Part shown: piece by piece, positions 24,209-25,666 of the stretch | Position numbering within the stretch: position 1 is the first letter of the stretch | How the letters are laid out: each line of letters opens with the position of its first letter | Source of the DNA: JBGPHT01 sp041484525 | Lineage (GTDB): Bacteria; Acidobacteriota; Terriglobia; Bryobacterales; Bryobacteraceae | Reading direction: 5' to 3' | NCBI GenBank assembly: GCA_041484525.1 | Contig: JBGPHT010000104.1 | Coordinates: 1-25,666 of the forward strand | DNA length: 25,666 nucleotides | Notes under the pieces: generated by a model | Database searches by the model: none | The model's input: only the letters and a program-made list of their open reading frames with translations | Told to the model about the DNA's origin: nothing | Position numbers and translations under genes: made by a program

Positions 24209-24565
24209 CTACCGACTCGAACGACCGGCGTTCAGGATCGCCCCCGACAGGATGTTGCCTCTTGCCAGTATGCGGCCACACGGAGCAACAGTCCGATTCG
24301 TCTGCGAGTCATAGAATCCCAAAATTCGACCACGAGAGCCTCGTGCTTGAATACGTCCACTCGCACATTCTCGGATCGTGCCTAGAATGCGGCCTTCCTG
24401 GTCCCGGATAACGTGCTGAGTCGGGAGTTCTTCCACATCAACATTGAAGCCATCTTCATCTTCGACCACCCGAAACGCATTGAATGACAGCCTTGCCAAT
24501 ATCAGCGTAATGCACAGGTTGTACCTCAGGTTGTACCTCAGGTTGTACCTCAGTTTGTACCGCAA
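24209..24565 (-). CDS. Small hypothetical protein with repeated GRI motifs; 5' end formed by tandem repeats
   Basis: 118 aa as drawn from a TTG start. Residues ~18-30 (LCITLILARLSFNAF) look like a weak signal peptide. The mature part has four evenly spaced motifs: EGRILGT, SGRIQAR, RGRILGFYDSQTNRT and CGRILARGN, spaced about 10-25 residues apart, which suggests short beta-hairpin repeats. The N-terminal RYNLRYNLRYNL is encoded by the 12-bp tandem repeat, and there is no convincing ATG or Shine-Dalgarno, so the original 5' end may have been lost. Function unknown. It sits beside an IS21 remnant, facing away from it. Could be a real secreted protein or a decaying one. Confidence 0.45.
   Translation of the reverse strand: MRYKLRYNLRYNLRYNLCITLILARLSFNAFRVVEDEDGFNVDVEELPTQHVIRDQEGRILGTIRECASGRIQARGSRGRILGFYDSQTNRTVAPCGRILARGNILSGAILNAGRSSR
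24516..24563. repeat. Four-copy 12-bp tandem repeat
   Basis: Three identical units AGGTTGTACCTC (24516-24527, 24528-24539, 24540-24551) and a diverged fourth (24552-24563, two changes). Each unit contains the palindrome-like GGT.GTACC. It forms the start of the small repeat-rich ORF on the minus strand. Too short and without spacers to be a CRISPR array. Confidence 0.9.
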
Positions 24566-24604
24566 TCCCTCGGCCTAGGTTTAGTGAGAAGCTGTAACAT
24601 TATC

Positions 24605-24697
24605 ACGTTGGCGGAAGAGTTGGCCCAGTTCGAGCGGCCCATGCCGGTAATGGATGACTACGATTTGTTGCTGACCACGCCGGGAGGCATCCAATGA
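24605..24697 (+). pseudogene. istA: istA C-terminal remnant (IS21 transposase)
   Basis: About 30 codons reading LAEELAQFERPMPVMDDYDL and ending in a TGA at 24695-24697 that overlaps the istB start. An R-P-x-x-x-x-x-YD-x-L-L ending just before istB is what IstA proteins show. The DDE catalytic domain and the DNA-binding part are absent. Upstream, the frame runs into unrelated repeat sequence, which marks the deletion point. Confidence 0.55.
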
Positions 24698-25464
24698 AGA
24701 ATCAGACGGAGAGTCTCGAACACGCGAGCGTGCGGCAGTACTGCAAAGCCGTTCGCGTGCCCACCATCGGAGCGAACTTTGTTCCGTTGGCTGAGCAAGC
24801 CGTGAAGGCGAACCACAGCCACATCCGATACTTGGAAGCGCTGCTGGCGATTGAGAGCGAAGAGCGGGACCGGCACGCGATCGCCAACCGGATTCGCGAT
24901 GCGCAACTACCACGTATGAAGACTTTGGAGGAGTTTGATTTCGCGCAAGCGCCGCAGATACCGGCGGCCCGGATTCGGGAGTTGGCCGAAGGCGGCTATA
25001 TCGAACGCAGCGAGCCGGTCGTGTTGATTGGCGAGTGCGGCACGGGCAAGAGCCACCTGGCCACGGGGTTATGTCTGGCAGCTTGCCGTCAGAAACGTCG
25101 GGGTCGATTCATAACGGCGGCGGCGCTGGTGAACGAACTGGTGGAGGCCAAACAGAATAACCAGGTCCGGCGGCTGATGACTCGTTGGCAAAAGTATGAT
25201 CTGATCGCGTTGGATGAAGTGGGCTATGTGCCACTGGCCGACATGGGTGCGGAGTTTCTGTTTCAGGTGATTTCGGAGCGGGCCGAGCGGGCGGCGATAA
25301 TCGTCACGACCAACTTGCCGTTCTCCGAATGGACAACGGTGTTCCCGAATCCACGGTTGTGTAAAGCGCTATTGGACCGGATCACGGATCGGGCACACAT
25401 CATCGAGACCGGAACGGAATCGTTCCGCTTTCGACGAACGATGGAAAGGAGGAAGAAACGTTGA
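24694..25464 (+). CDS. istB: IS21-family helper ATPase IstB
   Basis: 256 aa, normal for IstB. The N-terminal ~80 residues are the IstB dimerisation region; then comes an AAA+ DnaA-like domain with Walker A GECGTGKS (113-120), Walker B LIALDEVGY (D174, E175), and sensor-like IIVTTNLPFSEW. The C-terminal DRITDRAHIIETGTESFRFRRT is standard. IstB loads onto target DNA and activates the IstA transposase. Here IstA is only a remnant, so IstB has no partner within the window. Frame and motifs are intact, suggesting the deletion is recent or that IstB is under other selection. Confidence 0.9.
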   Translation: MKNQTESLEHASVRQYCKAVRVPTIGANFVPLAEQAVKANHSHIRYLEALLAIESEERDRHAIANRIRDAQLPRMKTLEEFDFAQAPQIPAARIRELAEGGYIERSEPVVLIGECGTGKSHLATGLCLAACRQKRRGRFITAAALVNELVEAKQNNQVRRLMTRWQKYDLIALDEVGYVPLADMGAEFLFQVISERAERAAIIVTTNLPFSEWTTVFPNPRLCKALLDRITDRAHIIETGTESFRFRRTMERRKKR

Positions 25465-25666
25465 ACCCGGGACGGCGGGTTGGCCCGGCAGAATGAGGCA
25501 GAATATCAATATCCAGGTGGGCCAAATCTAGCAGCCTGTGGTAAAGGTGGGTTTTTCTGAGCGAAGACCTTCGAAAAACGCGCACGAGGGGAGATGACTA
25601 AGTAACGTCACCACTCGTCAAAAGGTTACCGCTCGCTGCCGTCGTGCGATGTTAATTCCGAGGCCG
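25465..25666. other. Region after istB with a hairpin; no gene seen
   Basis: No open frame of interest. A hairpin with perfect 7-bp arms GTTTTTC (25551-25557) and GAAAAAC (25573-25579) lies about 90 bp after istB and may be near the right end of the element or act as a weak terminator. The last ~60 bases up to the window edge show nothing recognisable. Confidence 0.4.

Larger units (their letters stand above)
24602..25545 (+). mobile_element. IS21-family insertion sequence remnant
   Basis: Contains the last codons of istA and a complete istB, joined by an ATGA overlap as in IS21 elements. Nearly all of istA is missing, so the element cannot move on its own. The left break lies around 24602; no clean terminal repeat is visible there. 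The right end is uncertain; a GTGGGCCAAATCTAGC segment at 25517-25532 resembles sequence seen downstream of istB in other IS21 members (from memory). Bounds are approximate. Confidence 0.6.

Noticed and set aside
24516..24563. CRISPR-like array
   Set aside because: 12-bp units directly adjoining with no spacers; simple tandem repeat.

Overview
The window looks like a chromosomal segment of an acidobacterium of the Solibacter/Bryobacter type. The main reason is the protein at 2106-4874, which joins an NHL-type beta-propeller to the C-terminal domain typical of Solibacter surface proteins (signatures GVRNAAS, IAPGTVVSILG, NPGIF, YLYATGLG). High GC content, several secreted beta-propellers, a PEP-CTERM protein, Tat-signal enzymes and a paired PII-like (DUF190) protein fit the same group. 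This taxonomic call is inference; no rRNA or tRNA gene is visible.

Layout. 1-1787 (minus strand): a degraded SulP-type anion transporter after a Tat-signal PLP aminotransferase of the HisC type. 2106-4874 (plus): the large secreted propeller protein. 4884-7557 (minus): a multi-span glycosyltransferase-like protein, a MITE-like inverted-repeat element, a NadD-type adenylyltransferase and a DksA/TraR zinc-finger protein. 7781-9475 (plus): a second glycosyltransferase-like membrane protein. 9487-13924 (minus): a tightly coupled operon of a molybdopterin/Fe-S oxidoreductase, a small lipoprotein and a third large membrane protein. 13964-14040: a dispersed-type inverted repeat. 14077-15333 (plus): a PEP-CTERM propeller protein whose tail overlaps, on the opposite strand, the end of an L-2-hydroxyglutarate oxidase-like gene. 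16587-18166 (plus): a DUF5655 protein and a Gfo/Idh/MocA-family oxidoreductase. 18160-21713 (minus): an operon of a class C beta-lactamase-like hydrolase, a PQQ-type propeller and a short-chain dehydrogenase. 21763-23858 (minus): an operon of a Tat-exported gluconolactonase-like enzyme and three DUF190 domains on two genes, closed by a clear terminator. From about 23996 to the end: a mosaic mobile region with a clipped upstream gene tail, a small repeat-rich ORF and an IS21-family remnant (istB intact, istA reduced to its last codons).

Most genes point to envelope and periplasmic work: exported enzymes, extracellular propellers, membrane glycosyltransferase-like proteins, and sugar-acid/hydroxy-acid oxidation (lactonase, SDR, Gfo/Idh, LhgO). 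No recognised defence system, CRISPR array, prophage or complete biosynthetic cluster is visible. The most unusual items are the repeated module inserted twice inside the Solibacter-type C-terminal domain, the domain shared by the lipoprotein and the tail of its neighbouring membrane protein, the triple DUF190 arrangement, the exported aminotransferase, and the 45-bp antisense overlap through a PEP-CTERM anchor.
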